Source: 0-14-3-00-62-12 sp034440555 (lineage in GTDB: Bacteria; Pseudomonadota; Gammaproteobacteria; Xanthomonadales; Ahniellaceae). From it: a DNA stretch of 31,710 nucleotides. Both the position numbers and the translations under genes were made by a program. The stretch covers positions 1-31,710 of the forward strand of contig JAWXCG010000306.1 of the NCBI GenBank assembly GCA_034440555.1, written 5' to 3'. Position 1 is the stretch's first letter; each line of letters begins with the position of its first letter. The notes under the pieces are model-generated. The model had not been told where the DNA came from and made no database searches. It saw nothing but the letters and a program-made list of their open reading frames with translations. Shown piece after piece: positions 24,967 through 31,710 of the stretch.

Positions 24967-25407
24967 GTGGCTCAAATTCTCCTGCTCAATGGCCCCAATC
25001 TGAACCTGCTGGGTACGCGAGAGCCGCGCACCTATGGCGGGCGCTCATTGACACAAATCGTTGCATTTGTAGTTGCGCAGGCCCATCTTGCCGGGCATGA
25101 TTTGGTCCATCTGCAGAGCAACAGCGAATTGGCACTCATTGAGCGTCTTCACGCTGCCAAATCGGACGGAACAGCCTTTATCGTCATCAATCCAGGCGCC
25201 TTCACCCACAGCAGTGTGGCGCTTCGAGACGCAATGGCCGCGGTCGGTATACCGTTCATTGAGGTGCATCTTTCCAACGTGCATGCGCGCGAGCCGTTTC
25301 GTCATTGTTCGCTGTTTTCCGACCTTGCGGTCGGCGTGATTTGTGGTTTGGGTGCGGACGGCTACGAGTTTGCCCTCGCAGCCGCGATGCGGCGGTTGCA
25401 GAGCTAG
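24967..25407 (+). CDS. aroQ: 3-dehydroquinate dehydratase, type II
   Basis: This enzyme converts 3-dehydroquinate to 3-dehydroshikimate, the third step of the shikimate pathway, as a cytoplasmic dodecamer. The product is 146 residues from a GTG at 24967, the family's normal length. The motifs are LLNGPNLNLLGTREPRTYG with the catalytic arginine (Arg18) and tyrosine (Tyr23) of the flexible lid, QSNSELALIERLH, INPGAFTHSSVALRDA and EVHLSNVHAREPFRHCS. GTG is chosen because residues upstream in the frame are not family-like and MAQILLLNGPN is a standard start. It is followed by accB and accC, a conserved gammaproteobacterial order. Confidence 0.96.
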   Translation: MAQILLLNGPNLNLLGTREPRTYGGRSLTQIVAFVVAQAHLAGHDLVHLQSNSELALIERLHAAKSDGTAFIVINPGAFTHSSVALRDAMAAVGIPFIEVHLSNVHAREPFRHCSLFSDLAVGVICGLGADGYEFALAAAMRRLQS

Positions 25408-25548
25408 GCGTGCAGACAGCTGATCTGCGTCGGCAACAAGAGCGTGCACTGACAACTGGAACGGGCTCTAACAAAAGGAAATCGTTTCACGGGGAGCAGT
25501 CCGCTTTTTGCGGGCGGTGTTCGACAACCAACTCAGAAAGGGCCGACG

Positions 25549-26028
25549 ATGGACCTTCGTAAAATCAAGAAACTGATCGACTTGCTGGAAGAATCCAACC
25601 TCACCGAATTGGAGATCAAGGAAGGCGAGGAAACCATCCGTCTGTCGCGCGCGCCGAAAGCGTCAGCCCAGGCAGCACCAGCGCCGGTGACGCACGTGCA
25701 TGTGGAGCAAAGGCCCAGTGCTGCAGCGCATTCTGCGCATAACGCTTTGCCGTCCGAGACCACCCACGGTGGCAACGTGCGCGAGTTGCCTGATGGTCAT
25801 GTCATGCGTGCACCAATGGTGGGTACTTTCTATGCATCTGCAAATCCAGAGTCGCCGCCGTTCGTCAAGATTGGGCAGCAGGTCAAGACTGGCGATGTTC
25901 TGGGTGTCATCGAAGCAATGAAAATGTTCAATCAAATCGAAGCCGACGTTTCCGGCACGATCACCGCGATTCTGGCGTCGAGCGGACATCCGGTCGAATT
26001 CGACGAACCCTTGTTCGTGATTTCCTGA
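25549..26028 (+). CDS. accB: Biotin carboxyl carrier protein of acetyl-CoA carboxylase
   Basis: This 159-residue protein carries biotin between the carboxylase and carboxyltransferase parts of acetyl-CoA carboxylase, the first step of fatty-acid synthesis. The N-terminal assembly segment is MDLRKIKKLIDLLEESNLTE. A proline/alanine/histidine-rich linker runs from about 36 to 75. The biotinyl domain (about 83-159) contains APMVGTFY, the thumb segment and the attachment site EAMKM with Lys125. A 141-bp leader separates it from aroQ, including a small hairpin CCGC-TTTTT-GCGG at 25501-25513. The next gene, accC, is 130 bp downstream. Confidence 0.97.
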   Translation: MDLRKIKKLIDLLEESNLTELEIKEGEETIRLSRAPKASAQAAPAPVTHVHVEQRPSAAAHSAHNALPSETTHGGNVRELPDGHVMRAPMVGTFYASANPESPPFVKIGQQVKTGDVLGVIEAMKMFNQIEADVSGTITAILASSGHPVEFDEPLFVIS

Positions 26029-26158
26029 GTCGACAATGCCCGCTTCGAAACATTTTGCACCGCGTGATGTGACGCCGCTGATCGCGTTTTTTGGCTGGTG
26101 CAGATCGCACGATTGCGCCCGACATCAGCAGCACTCGCCGGTAGCGTAGGGGACATAC

Positions 26159-27523
26159 ATGCTCGACAAAGTCGTCATTGCCAACCGTGGCGAAATCGCG
26201 CTCCGTGTTCTTCGTGCCTGCCATGCGTTGGGCATCAAGACCGTAGCCGTGCATTCCACGGTGGACCGTAACCTCAAGCACGTGGGCATGGCCGATGAGT
26301 CGGTGTGCATTGGGCCGGCTTCTGCCGCCGAAAGCTATCTCAACGTTCCGCGGATCATCTCTGCGGCCGAAGTGACCGATGCACAGGCGATCCACCCGGG
26401 CTACGGGTTTCTCAGTGAGAACGCGGACTTCGCCGAGCGCGTGGAGAAGTCAGGATTCGTCTTCATCGGGCCCACCGCCGACGTCATTCGTCTGATGGGC
26501 GACAAAGTCGAAGCGATCAAGGCGATGAAAGCTGCGGGCGTGCCCTGTGTGCCCGGTTCTGGCGGTCCGCTTGGCGACGAGCACGAAGAGAATGCGCGCA
26601 TCGCGCGTGGCATTGGCTATCCCGTGATTGTAAAGGCAGCGGGCGGGGGCGGCGGCCGCGGCATGCGGGTCGTGCACACCGAGATGGCGCTGTCCAACGC
26701 GATTCAAATGACCAAGGCCGAGGCCAAGGCCGCATTCGGAAACGCCATGGTGTACATGGAAAAGTTTCTGGAGAACCCGCGCCATATCGAAATCCAGGTG
26801 CTGGCCGATGGTCAGGGTGGCGCCATCCATCTGGGTGAGCGCGACTGCTCCATGCAGCGCCGTCACCAAAAAGTTGTCGAAGAAGCGCCGGCGCCCGGCA
26901 TCACTGCCGAAATGCGCGAGCGGATCGGCCGCGTATGTGTTGAAGCCTGCCTGCGCATCGGCTACCGCGGCGCCGGCACGTTCGAGTTCCTGTTTCAGGA
27001 TGGCGAGTTCTATTTCATCGAGATGAATACGCGCATTCAAGTGGAGCATCCAGTCACCGAAATGGTCACTGGCGTCGATCTGGTTCGTGAGCAATTGCTG
27101 ATTGCATCTGGACTCAAGCTCTCGATTCGTCAAGAGGATGTTCAGATCACCGGGCATTCAATCGAATGTCGCATCAATGCCGAGGATCCAGATACCTTCA
27201 TGCCGAGTCCAGGGTTGGTGAAGCGATTTCATGCGCCCGGGGGGCCGGGTGTTCGGGTCGATACACACATCTACGATGGCTATCGGATTCCGCCAAACTA
27301 TGATTCGATGATTGGCAAACTGATCGTGCACGGTCGTGATCGTGCCCAGGCAATCGCCCGTATGCGGGTTGCCTTGGCGGAACTCGTGGTCGACGGCATC
27401 AAGACCAATGTTCCGCTGCAGGCGCGCATAATGGCTGACCCGGGCTTTCAGGCGGGTGGCGCCAACATTCACTATCTAGAGAAGCGAATTTCCGAGCGCA
27501 AGGAAAAGGCGATTGGTTTGTAG
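26159..27523 (+). CDS. accC: Biotin carboxylase subunit of acetyl-CoA carboxylase
   Basis: This 454-residue ATP-grasp enzyme carboxylates the biotin on AccB using bicarbonate and ATP. The landmarks are VVIANRGEIALRVLRAC at the start, HPGYGFLSENADFA, the glycine-rich ATP loop VKAAGGGGGRGMR (about 158-170), CSMQRRHQKVVEEAPAP and FYFIEMNTRIQVEHPVTE with the catalytic glutamate and arginine. The C-terminal part ends KRISERKEK as in relatives. The length is as expected and all motifs are intact. TAGGGGAC precedes the ATG. The 130-bp gap from accB is longer than usual; it could hold a second promoter, though I see no clear one. Confidence 0.97.
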   Translation: MLDKVVIANRGEIALRVLRACHALGIKTVAVHSTVDRNLKHVGMADESVCIGPASAAESYLNVPRIISAAEVTDAQAIHPGYGFLSENADFAERVEKSGFVFIGPTADVIRLMGDKVEAIKAMKAAGVPCVPGSGGPLGDEHEENARIARGIGYPVIVKAAGGGGGRGMRVVHTEMALSNAIQMTKAEAKAAFGNAMVYMEKFLENPRHIEIQVLADGQGGAIHLGERDCSMQRRHQKVVEEAPAPGITAEMRERIGRVCVEACLRIGYRGAGTFEFLFQDGEFYFIEMNTRIQVEHPVTEMVTGVDLVREQLLIASGLKLSIRQEDVQITGHSIECRINAEDPDTFMPSPGLVKRFHAPGGPGVRVDTHIYDGYRIPPNYDSMIGKLIVHGRDRAQAIARMRVALAELVVDGIKTNVPLQARIMADPGFQAGGANIHYLEKRISERKEKAIGL

Positions 27524-27562
27524 AGCGGGCTTTGTTGCGCTGCATTGAAGCTGCGTGATGGG

Positions 27563-27634
27563 TAGGGTGGGTGGAGGCGCACGCGTCGCAACCCAGGGTT
27601 TTGCACTGCTGGACAATGGTGGGTAGTACCCACC
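27563..27634. repeat. REP-like palindromes between accC and prmA
   Basis: A first unit at about 27563-27594 begins TAGGGTGGGTGGAGGCGCACG and has a TGGGTGG arm facing CAACCCA. It shares the 11-mer GCACGCGTCGC with the palindrome at the ppnN stop. A second, nearly perfect palindrome, GGTGGGTAGTACCCACC, is at 27618-27634, ending 14 nt before the prmA start. Confidence 0.6.
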
Positions 27635-27648
27635 CGATGTGACCGACC

Positions 27649-28536
27649 ATGCCCTGGCTTGAATTCTCTCTGATTGCTCAGCGTGACAGCATCGAACGCG
27701 TCGAACGCGCGCTCGAAGATGTTGGCGCGATTTCGGTGACATTGCTCGATGCAGAGGATCATCCGATCCTGGAACCTGCAGCGGGTGAAACTCCGATGTG
27801 GCCGCAGGCGGTAGTGACCGCGCTGTTTGAAGCGGACGCCGATCAGCACGGACTGTTTGACGCGCTGCAACTGCTGATTCCTTGGATCACGCCGGAAAAA
27901 GTCAGCGTGCGCGAAGTGGCGGACGCCGACTGGACGCGGGCCTGGATGGATCAATTCAAGCCGATGCAGTTTGGCCGCCGCACCTTTATTTATCCATGGA
28001 ATATCGAGCCGGCAGAGGCCGAAGACGCGGTCATCGTGCGTTTGGATCCCGGGCTCGCGTTCGGCACCGGCACACACGCCACAACGGCATTGTGCCTGGA
28101 ATGGCTTGATGGACTGGATCTGATCGGAAAAACCGTGCTCGATTTTGGCTGCGGATCAGGAATCCTGGCCATCGCCGCTTTGAAGCTGGGGGCAGCGCAG
28201 GCGATCGGTGTCGACAATGACCCGCAGGCGCTGATTGCCAGTCGTGACAATGCGGAGCGCAACGAGGTATTCGGTCGCCTGACGTTGTTCACGCCCGAGC
28301 AATTGCCTCAGTTGCGCGCGCAGGTTGTGGTCGCAAATATTCTCGCCAGCGCGTTGGTCGCGCTGCAGCCGCGTCTCGCAGATCTGTCTGCGCCAGCGGC
28401 AACGATTGCACTCTCGGGCATCCTCTGCGGTCAGGAAGACGAAGTACTTGCTGCCTATCGCGATAATTTCGACGCGCTTGAGGTGGCAACACAGGAAGGC
28501 TGGGTACGCATATCCGGCGTTCGGAAATCGACGTGA
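27649..28536 (+). CDS. prmA: Ribosomal protein L11 methyltransferase
   Basis: This 295-residue cytoplasmic enzyme adds methyl groups to ribosomal protein L11 using S-adenosylmethionine. The N-terminal substrate-recognition domain is seen in MPWLEFSLIAQRDSIERVER and ADADWTRAWMDQFKPMQFG. The catalytic domain has LDPGLAFGTGTHATT, the SAM loop VLDFGCGSGILAIAALKLGA and VVVANILASALVAL with the NILA motif. The length matches the family. The stop overlaps the folA GTG start (GTGA), so the two genes are translationally coupled. A palindrome 14 nt upstream of the ATG may lie in its ribosome-binding region, where no good Shine-Dalgarno sequence is visible. Confidence 0.96.
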   Translation: MPWLEFSLIAQRDSIERVERALEDVGAISVTLLDAEDHPILEPAAGETPMWPQAVVTALFEADADQHGLFDALQLLIPWITPEKVSVREVADADWTRAWMDQFKPMQFGRRTFIYPWNIEPAEAEDAVIVRLDPGLAFGTGTHATTALCLEWLDGLDLIGKTVLDFGCGSGILAIAALKLGAAQAIGVDNDPQALIASRDNAERNEVFGRLTLFTPEQLPQLRAQVVVANILASALVALQPRLADLSAPAATIALSGILCGQEDEVLAAYRDNFDALEVATQEGWVRISGVRKST

Positions 28537-29033
28537 GCGAAAAGCTTCACCCGCGAATCGTGATGATTGCAGCGCACGACCGACAGCGCGCGATTGGGCG
28601 CAGGGGCCAGCTGCCGTGGCATCTTCCGGATGATCTCAAGCGCTTCAAAGCGCTGACGTTGGGAAAAACCATCCTGATGGGGCGCAAGACGGCGCAATCG
28701 TTGGGGCGTGCCCTGCCCAATCGTCGAAATCTTGTGCTGACCCGTTCCGGCGGCGTTCCATTCGCAGGCATGGAGCCCGTTGCGTCGTTCGACGCCGCGC
28801 TGGATCTGGATGGCGAAGAACTGTGCGTGATTGGTGGGGGCCAGATATATGCGCTGGCGTTGCCATTGGCCGATGTGTTGCATCTCACCTTGGTCAATTG
28901 CGACGTCGTTGATGCGGATGCCTTTTTTCCCGAGTTCGACAACAAACACTGGGCCGAGATCAGACGCGAAGCGCATTCGCTGGATAGGCGACATGCGCAT
29001 TCGTTCGAGTTCGTGGATTTGGCGCGGCGTTGA
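28533..29033 (+). CDS. folA: Dihydrofolate reductase
   Basis: This 166-residue cytoplasmic enzyme reduces dihydrofolate to tetrahydrofolate with NADPH and is the target of trimethoprim. The motifs are AIGRRGQLPWHLPDDLKRFK with the catalytic aspartate (Asp34 by alignment to E. coli Asp27), TILMGRKTAQSLGRALPNR for NADPH binding and LCVIGGGQIYALALPLAD. The GTG start at 28533 overlaps the prmA stop codon by four bases (GTGA). An alternative ATG at 28563 would remove the first ten residues but keep all motifs. The gene is convergent with apaH, 23 bp apart; in E. coli apaG-apaH-folA are neighbours on the chromosome too. Confidence 0.95.
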   Translation: MSEKLHPRIVMIAAHDRQRAIGRRGQLPWHLPDDLKRFKALTLGKTILMGRKTAQSLGRALPNRRNLVLTRSGGVPFAGMEPVASFDAALDLDGEELCVIGGGQIYALALPLADVLHLTLVNCDVVDADAFFPEFDNKHWAEIRREAHSLDRRHAHSFEFVDLARR

Positions 29034-29056
29034 ATCTGAAGGCCGGTGTTTGTGCG

Positions 29057-29905
29057 TCAATCCGCGCCCTTGCGCAAGATCTGCGCGCGCGCCTCGCAGT
29101 CAACCTGGATGATGCGTGGCTCCGGGCCGATCTGCAGCGCTGTCAGTTTGCCGCCCCAGACTGCGCCGGTATCGATTGAATAAATTCCCAGCCCCTGAAA
29201 CAGACCCAGCGTAGACCAGTGTCCGCAGACCACCGGAAACTCACGTGGGCTGTGTCCAGGTACTTCGAACCAAGGATAGAACCCCGGCTTTTGCGTGCCT
29301 GGAGCGCCTTTGGAGTCGAAGTCGATGCGGCCGCGCACATCGCAGAAACGCATACGTGTCAACACGTTGATGATGGCGCGACTGCGGTCCTCGCCATTGA
29401 GTTTCTTCGACCAGGTATTGGGGCGGTCGCCGAACATGCTCTTCAGCAGGCGCCGATAGTCTTCGCTGCGCAGGCGGCGCTCCACCTCGGCGGCGCGCGT
29501 CGCTGCCAGGTTCAGTGTCCAGCGCGGCGAGATTCCCGCATGCACCATCGCGAAGCCCGCCTCACGGTCAAGGTGGAATAGCGGACGCTGCCGCAGCCAG
29601 TCAAGCAGATCGTCGCGGTCGGCAGCGAACAGAACGCGACGCAGATCTGGATTGGCCTTGTTCTGTTCGTCTTCGCGCCGGACCGAAACGGCAAGCAGGC
29701 TCAGATCGTGGTTGCCCAGCACCACTACCGCTTGCGGCTCGATGGATTTCACGAGGCGCAGGACCTCAAGAGACTGTCCGCCACGATTGACCAGATCGCC
29801 ACAAAACCAAAGATGGTCCCGAGACGGATCGAAGCGCAGCTTCTCGATCAGCTGTGCCAGCGCTTCGTAACATCCTTGTATGTCGCCCACTGCATAGATC
29901 GCCAT
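29057..29905 (-). CDS. apaH: Symmetrical bis(5'-nucleosyl)-tetraphosphatase (Ap4A hydrolase)
   Basis: This 282-residue cytoplasmic phosphoesterase splits Ap4A into two ADP and can also remove nucleoside-tetraphosphate caps from RNA. The metal-binding motifs of the calcineurin-like fold are in order: AVGDIQGCYEAL near the start, WFCGDLVNRGGQSLE, VVVLGNHDLSLLA, MVHAGISP and VVCGHWSTLG. The length and the C-terminal IDTGAVWGGKLTAL match E. coli ApaH. The ATG at 29905 begins MAIYAVGDIQG, the usual start. It lies downstream of apaG on the same strand, separated by 250 bp containing a duplicated hairpin. Confidence 0.96.
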   Translation of the reverse strand: MAIYAVGDIQGCYEALAQLIEKLRFDPSRDHLWFCGDLVNRGGQSLEVLRLVKSIEPQAVVVLGNHDLSLLAVSVRREDEQNKANPDLRRVLFAADRDDLLDWLRQRPLFHLDREAGFAMVHAGISPRWTLNLAATRAAEVERRLRSEDYRRLLKSMFGDRPNTWSKKLNGEDRSRAIINVLTRMRFCDVRGRIDFDSKGAPGTQKPGFYPWFEVPGHSPREFPVVCGHWSTLGLFQGLGIYSIDTGAVWGGKLTALQIGPEPRIIQVDCEARAQILRKGAD

Positions 29906-30057
29906 GACGGCAGCCTTGATTGGTTAAGGTGAAACATACCGCGCGTTCGTAGCTTTTACTCCCTCAAGACCCCACGAATCGAATCTGCAACCTGAGTGCC
30001 TCGCTGTAACTCCCTCCCCGATGTTCGAGGAAGGAGGAGCAGGGGTTAGGCATCACA

Positions 30058-30106
30058 CCACGGCTTACATGCAGCGGGGCGCCGTATCCCCGTACATGAA
30101 ACGCAA
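30058..30106. repeat. Hairpin repeat, copy 1, between apaG and apaH
   Basis: This copy begins CCACGGCTTACATG and matches copy 2 at 37 of 49 positions. Inside it CGGGG (30075-30079) pairs with CCCCG (30088-30092) around the loop CGCCGTAT. Two stem pairs differ from copy 2 in a compensated way, so the hairpin is kept. Confidence 0.8.
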
Positions 30107-30110
30107 CACG

Positions 30111-30159
30111 CCACGGCTTTCATGTAGCCGGATGCCGTATTCCGGAGAATGAAAATCAA
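30111..30159. repeat. Hairpin repeat, copy 2, between apaG and apaH
   Basis: This copy begins CCACGGCTTTCATG, 53 bp after copy 1 in the same orientation. CCGGA (30128-30132) pairs with TCCGG (30141-30145) around TGCCGTAT. Its last four bases reach the apaG stop codon. Confidence 0.8.
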
Positions 30160-30533
30160 TGCAGGGTGCGCGGCACGGACAAAGTGAAACGTGGAATCAT
30201 CGCATCGAATGCGGTGCCGTCATCAGCCAGCATTTGGTAACTGCCCTGCATGGTACCGACCGGAGTTTCGATGATGGCGCCCGAGGTGTATTCAAAGGCT
30301 TGGCCGGGATCCAGATGGGGTTGTTCCCCGACCACACCAGGGCCGCGCACCTCCTCGACCTTGCCGTTGCCGTGAGTGATCACCCAGTGGCGACTGACCA
30401 GTTGCGCGGGTACCGAGCCCTCGTTGCGGATGGTGATGGTGTAAGCGAATGCAAATCGCTGGTCCTGCGGCGCCGAGTGCTCGTCGAGGAATCGGGCAGC
30501 TACGCTGACCTGAATGTCATGGGGGTTGCTCAT
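30156..30533 (-). CDS. apaG: ApaG protein (Co2+/Mg2+ efflux-associated, fibronectin-III-like fold)
   Basis: This is a 125-residue single-domain protein with the full ApaG pattern: RFAFAYTITIRNEGSVPAQL, VSRHWVITHGNGKVEEVRG, then GPGVVGEQPHLDPGQAFEYT and GTMQGSYQMLADDGTAFD. The fold is an immunoglobulin/fibronectin-like sandwich. Mutants in enteric bacteria are affected in cobalt/magnesium efflux, but the molecular role is not settled. Its length equals the E. coli protein. It is upstream of apaH on the same strand and divergent from folC, with 134 bp between the two starts. Confidence 0.96.
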   Translation of the reverse strand: MSNPHDIQVSVAARFLDEHSAPQDQRFAFAYTITIRNEGSVPAQLVSRHWVITHGNGKVEEVRGPGVVGEQPHLDPGQAFEYTSGAIIETPVGTMQGSYQMLADDGTAFDAMIPRFTLSVPRTLH

Positions 30534-30667
30534 GTGTGCATTGTGGGCAAGCGCGGCGCCGGGTTCAATAAGCAGTTTCGCCTATTCATCTCCGGCGGGC
30601 ATCAGCCGCCACCGTCAGCAGCGATAATGTCGCCCGTAGCAAACGCTGGAATCGACACCGGACGCCG

Positions 30668-31710
30668 ATGCAAACGCTAAATGAATGGCTTCAGTACTGG
30701 CTTGCACAGCACCCCAGCGAGATCGTCATGGGCCTTGACCGCGTGCGCCAAGTTTGGAAAGCACTCGGCGCTCCAACGGTTGCGTCGCGAATATTCACCG
30801 TCGCAGGTACCAATGGCAAGGGGTCCTGCGTCACCTTTCTCGATGCCATGCTGCGCGCCGGGGGGTACCGCGTCGGACGTTACACCTCGCCGCATTTGCT
30901 GCGCTACAACGAGCGCGTTGCAATCAATGACGTCCAAGCCAGCGATGCACAGCTGATTGGAGCTTTCGAGAGAATTGACGCAGCCCGCGCCGGGGTGCCG
31001 CTGACTTACTTCGAAGCTGGCACCCTGGCGGCACTGCTGATCTTCGCCGACGCCGGCCTCGACGCAGTTGTGCTGGAGGTCGGTCTTGGTGGCCGACTGG
31101 ACGCGGTTAACCTGATTGATGCAGACGTGGCATTGATTTCAAGCATCGGATTTGATCACCAGGACGTTCTCGGCGAATCGCTCGCGGATATTGCTGTCGA
31201 GAAGGCGGGTATTTGCCGCGCTGGCCGACGCGTGGTGATTGCCATGCCACAGCCGGTGCCGGAACTACTGCGCGTTGTTGTTGCGCGCGGCGCGGTGCCG
31301 GTGCGTGCCATGGTTGACTATAGCTGGCGCCACGAGTCCGCCGCCGATACCTGGTCGCTGACGTTTGATCAGTCAAGCTTCGTGTTACCGATGCCGGCGC
31401 TCGCTGCGCCCATTCAGCTGCGCAATGCGGCGGCGGCAATCGCAGCGCTGATGCAATGTGCCGACCGGTTGCCGTTGAGTGCCGATGCGCTCCGCTCTGG
31501 CATCGAGTTGGCGCACTTGCCGGGGCGGCTGCAGGTGATCGCTGGACAGCCGCAGATGGTGCTTGACGTGGCCCACAATCCGGAAGCGGCGCAGTCGGTC
31601 GCTGACTGGCTGGACGCGTATCCGCGTCCTACACGCGCCGTGTTCAGTGCACTGGCCGACAAGGATGCGGTCGGCATCGTGCGCGTCCTTTGCCAGCGCA
31701 TCAGTCATTG
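30668..31710 (+). CDS. folC: Dihydrofolate synthase / folylpolyglutamate synthase, cut by window end
   Basis: The open frame runs from an ATG at 30668 to the window end without a stop, giving 347 residues of an enzyme that is usually about 420-440. It adds glutamate to dihydropteroate and to folates with ATP in the cytoplasm. The Mur-ligase-like ATP loop is FTVAGTNGKGSCVTFLDAML. Other family stretches are RVGRYTSPHLLRYNERVAIN, VVLEVGLGGRLDAVNLIDAD, SIGFDHQDVLGESLADIAVEKAGI and, in the C-terminal domain, LDVAHNPEAAQSV. In many gammaproteobacteria folC precedes a SPOR-domain gene, but nothing downstream is visible here. Confidence 0.96.
   Translation, partial: MQTLNEWLQYWLAQHPSEIVMGLDRVRQVWKALGAPTVASRIFTVAGTNGKGSCVTFLDAMLRAGGYRVGRYTSPHLLRYNERVAINDVQASDAQLIGAFERIDAARAGVPLTYFEAGTLAALLIFADAGLDAVVLEVGLGGRLDAVNLIDADVALISSIGFDHQDVLGESLADIAVEKAGICRAGRRVVIAMPQPVPELLRVVVARGAVPVRAMVDYSWRHESAADTWSLTFDQSSFVLPMPALAAPIQLRNAAAAIAALMQCADRLPLSADALRSGIELAHLPGRLQVIAGQPQMVLDVAHNPEAAQSVADWLDAYPRPTRAVFSALADKDAVGIVRVLCQRISH

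Overview
The window reads as chromosomal DNA from a gammaproteobacterium, most likely of the Xanthomonadales/Lysobacterales (Rhodanobacteraceae-like). This is inferred from the gene neighbourhoods (aroQ-accB-accC-prmA, sodB next to grxD, apaG/apaH/folA), a large Oar-like TonB-dependent receptor, many REP-like palindromes between genes and moderately high GC. No rRNA, tRNA, CRISPR array or complete insertion sequence was recognised. It is gene-dense, with about 30 genes, two of them cut by the window edges.

Layout. 1-5043: an edge-truncated wax-ester synthase/DGAT gene (minus), divergent from a large periplasmic-propeller sensor histidine kinase, which is followed by the decayed remnant of an ECF sigma-factor gene (one frameshift plus an internal deletion). 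5044-5511: a gene-free stretch with two 60-bp repeats and small palindromes. 5512-8117 (minus): two tandem DUF4124 envelope proteins and prolyl-tRNA synthetase. 8384-12820 (plus): the most notable block, a tightly packed run of phosphatidylserine synthase, a GAF-PP2C phosphatase, an RsbW-like kinase, a STAS protein, an MlaE-type permease and an MlaF-type ATPase, closed by a bidirectional terminator. 12919-14205 (minus): a FadL/OmpP1-type outer-membrane protein. 14428-15805: a band-7/SPFH protein overlapping an NfeD protein. 15806-16109: a palindrome cluster and a MITE-like element. 16110-18739: Fe superoxide dismutase, monothiol glutaredoxin, a YciK-like SDR and a MarC-family membrane protein. 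18987-22163: an Oar-like TonB-dependent receptor with its own terminator. 22331-24839: a cNMP-binding/rhodanese fusion protein and the PpnN nucleosidase. 24967-29033: aroQ, accB, accC, prmA, folA. 29057-30533 (minus): apaG and apaH, separated by a pair of hairpin repeats. 30668-end: folC, cut by the window end.

How the genes may work together. The 9180-12820 block encodes a complete RsbU/RsbW/RsbV-type partner-switching set, translationally coupled (two ATGA overlaps, then TAA-GTG and a 1-nt gap) to the permease and ATPase of a phospholipid transporter and placed 7 nt after the pssA stop. No sigma factor is adjacent and no MCE/MlaD partner follows. The arrangement suggests that phosphorylation of the STAS protein might control lipid transport itself rather than transcription. 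This is inference from gene order and motifs. Lipid themes recur nearby (WS/DGAT, FadL-like porin, accBC), but those genes are not in the same operon.
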